Below, in pieces: positions 62,380 through 64,000 of a stretch of DNA of 64,000 bases. Positions within the stretch are counted from its first letter, which is position 1. Every line of letters starts with the position of its first letter. Origin of the DNA: Planctomycetaceae bacterium (GTDB lineage Bacteria; Planctomycetota; Planctomycetia; Pirellulales; Pirellulaceae); assembly GCA_002709045.1 (NCBI GenBank), contig PAPJ01000067.1, positions 31,825 through 95,824 of the forward strand, given 5' to 3'. Position numbers and translations under genes: made by a program. The notes beneath the pieces were generated by a model, which had not been told where the DNA came from, searched no databases, and worked only from the letters and a program-made list of their open reading frames with translations.

Positions 62380-64000
62380 ATGAAATACTTATCCTCTTTG
62401 GTCGTTGTTTTAGCAGGTACTTTCATTGCAGTCCCGCTGCTTGCTCAGGACGCTCCTTCTGCTCCCAAACCAGAATACCCTCCCTATTCAGCAGTACTGG
62501 ATGGCTACAACAAAGTTGTTTCTACAGCGGATGGTGCCAAAAGTATGTATACGCTTTATGTTAAGTCTAAAGACGGTAACGTATACGCTGAATTGCCTCC
62601 AAACTATGCGACCAAACGTTACTTTTTTGCCCTGACAGTTGCGAGTGGAGACAAATATGCCGGATTACAGTCCGGTGAGATGTATGTTTACTGGCGCCGA
62701 TATAACAATCGTTTAGCACTCATCGCACCAGACCTCGATACACGAGCCACAGGCGACCCTGAATCCGCTTCTTCGGTGAATCGATTATTTACAGACAGTA
62801 TGATTCTTAACGTTCCCATTGTGACTATTGGTCCGGGTGGGGGTCCTGTAATCGATCTGGACTATTTATTGGTTGGTAAAGCCACGAAATTTTTCGGGCC
62901 TCAATTCCGCAATCAGGAATTGACGGGAATGTATAAACTGCAAAAGGCAAAAGCATTTCCCTTGAATGTTGAATTGGCTTTCGAACTGCCAACATCAACC
63001 GGCAAGCTTTCTTCGATTCATTACAGCATCTCGGAATTAAATTCAAAATCCGGTTACCGTCCCCGCATGGCTGATGAACGAATTGGATATTTCACAACTT
63101 CCTATAGTGACTTAAGTCAATACGTTGATGATAAGACTGACATCCAGTTTATCAATCGTTGGCATGTAGAGAAGCGTGACCCACGCCTCAAAATCAGTCC
63201 ACCTAAAAATCCGATCGTTTTTTATATCGAACATACAACACCGGTACGTTACCGTCGCTGGGTGAAAGATGGGGTTCTAGCCTGGAATGATGCCTTCGAA
63301 AAGATCGGAATTTCTGATGCGATTGAAGTCTATTATCAGGATGCACAAACCGGTGCACATATGGACAAAGATCCAGAAGATGTACGTTACAACTTTGTTC
63401 GTTGGTTGAACAATGATGTTGGTACTGCGATTGGGCCGAGTCGTGTCGATCCCAATACAGGACAGATCTTAGATGCTGATATCATCCTTACCGATGGGTG
63501 GATTCGTCACTTTCGTTATGAATTCGATAGTTTGTTGCCGCGTATTATGATGGAAGGTTATAGTGCTGAGACGCTTGGCTGGTTAGCTGATAACCCAAAT
63601 TGGGATCCACGTATTTCCTTTGCGCACCCCTCTCAGCGAGATCATCTGAAAAATAAATATGCTGCCATGAGCAGTGAACCGTTTAGTGGTCATCCATTAA
63701 CAAAAGTCGATAACACATTACTTGGTGATGATGAGTACGACGGATTAATCGGTCGTACTTCTCAGGTTAATGGTTCATGTCTTGCTGCTCGTGGTATGGC
63801 ATTTGATGTTGCAGTAATGCGAATGGTTCACCAAATTCAGTTGGCTCAGGATGAGCCAGCTGCAGAAGAAGAGAAAGAAGAAGAGAAAGAAGAAGAGAAA
63901 GAAGAAGAGAAAGAAGAAGAGAAGAAAGAAGAAGAAAAGAAAGAAGAAGAAAAGAAAGAAGAAGAAAAGAAAGAAGAAGAAAAGAAAGAAGAAGAAAAGA
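62380..64000 (+). CDS. Exported zinc-dependent metalloprotease (DUF5117/5118-type), 3' truncated
   Basis: An open frame from ATG 62380 that runs off the right edge (540 codons). A signal peptide covers about 1-23 (ending LLAQ). The next ~430 residues match the N-terminal domains of large bacterial metalloproteases of the DUF5117 type: YFFALTVASGDKYAGLQSG, WRRYNNRLALIAPD, VERDPRLK-like VEKRDPRLKISPPKNPIVFYIE and VKDGVLAWNDAFEKIGI. From about residue 495 the chain is a Glu/Lys repeat (EEEKEE units), which runs beyond the window. The catalytic HExxH should lie after it. The ribosome site is AGGAAAAGG upstream of the ATG. Confidence 0.85.
   Translation, partial: MKYLSSLVVVLAGTFIAVPLLAQDAPSAPKPEYPPYSAVLDGYNKVVSTADGAKSMYTLYVKSKDGNVYAELPPNYATKRYFFALTVASGDKYAGLQSGEMYVYWRRYNNRLALIAPDLDTRATGDPESASSVNRLFTDSMILNVPIVTIGPGGGPVIDLDYLLVGKATKFFGPQFRNQELTGMYKLQKAKAFPLNVELAFELPTSTGKLSSIHYSISELNSKSGYRPRMADERIGYFTTSYSDLSQYVDDKTDIQFINRWHVEKRDPRLKISPPKNPIVFYIEHTTPVRYRRWVKDGVLAWNDAFEKIGISDAIEVYYQDAQTGAHMDKDPEDVRYNFVRWLNNDVGTAIGPSRVDPNTGQILDADIILTDGWIRHFRYEFDSLLPRIMMEGYSAETLGWLADNPNWDPRISFAHPSQRDHLKNKYAAMSSEPFSGHPLTKVDNTLLGDDEYDGLIGRTSQVNGSCLAARGMAFDVAVMRMVHQIQLAQDEPAAEEEKEEEKEEEKEEEKEEEKKEEEKKEEEKKEEEKKEEEKKEEEK
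63864..64000. repeat. GAAGAAGAGAAA-type purine repeat
   Basis: At least 137 bases of GAA/GAG/AAA codons within the metalloprotease gene, in units of 12 (GAAGAAGAGAAA) then 15 bases, encoding a Glu/Lys tract. It continues past the window edge. Every base on the plus strand here is a purine. Confidence 0.85.

Noticed and set aside
1..64000. tRNA, rRNA, CRISPR arrays, insertion sequences, prophage or defence genes
   Set aside because: None recognised by reading the gaps and frames; small RNAs cannot be excluded without computation.

Overview
The window looks like a chromosomal segment of a planctomycete (phylum Planctomycetota). I infer this from the gene families rather than from any marker gene. 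They include a DUF1080 plus PQQ-type sugar dehydrogenase fusion, a sulfatase of the FGly type, a Tm-1-like/PEP-hydrolase-like pair, a GldA/GldFG/DUF4340 transporter, a very acidic giant membrane protein, a UxaE-family enzyme, and lpxK showing an outer membrane with lipid A. Base composition looks moderate (roughly 45-50 % GC by eye). I saw no rRNA, tRNA, CRISPR array, insertion sequence or prophage gene, so this reads as core chromosome.

Layout. 1-12.5 kb is all on the minus strand: a truncated class V aminotransferase, a phenylacetate-CoA-ligase-like enzyme, a DUF4340 / permease-GldG / ATPase export system, nadB, and a 1068-residue acidic membrane protein. 12.9-23.7 kb is on the plus strand: a UxaA-type dehydratase, lpxK, an SDR, an acyl-CoA-dehydrogenase-like protein, cysC, bcp, the DUF1080-sugar dehydrogenase fusion, a nitrilase-family enzyme, then amt and glnB for ammonium uptake. 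23.7-28.1 kb (minus) holds an amidohydrolase overlapping a 1145-residue acyltransferase / permuted-papain fusion. 28.2-31.1 kb (plus) holds an esterase and the two halves of a Tm-1-like protein. 31.1-39.8 kb holds a GNAT, an M20 peptidase, a beta-helix protein, and a minus-strand run of MFS - tdk - SDR - selenoprotein - HAD - MFS.

39.8-47.6 kb (minus) is a full phosphate regulon: pstS-pstC-pstA-pstB-pstB-phoU-phoB-phoR. A four-repeat TTAACA-type Pho box lies upstream of pstS. The two PstB subunits carry complementary ATPase defects, which suggests an asymmetric heterodimer. Beside it lie a repeat protein with a broken 5' end and a PIN-PhoH ATPase. 51.2-56.7 kb (minus) is a sugar catabolism operon resembling the non-phosphorylated L-fucose route (MDR dehydrogenase, TIM-barrel isomerase, UxaE-family enzyme, FucU-type mutarotase, aldo/keto reductase, lactonase). 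56.9-64 kb holds a Spy-like periplasmic protein, an SDR, Hsp20, a membrane zinc peptidase, a sulfatase and a truncated zinc metalloprotease with a Lys/Glu tract.

The most striking single observation is a peroxiredoxin-like gene at 36568-37074 on the minus strand. It reads through an in-frame UGA at the first position of a CxxC redox motif. A hairpin with a GGUC-containing loop follows at the spacing of a bacterial SECIS element, so it is very probably a selenoprotein that ordinary gene callers truncate.
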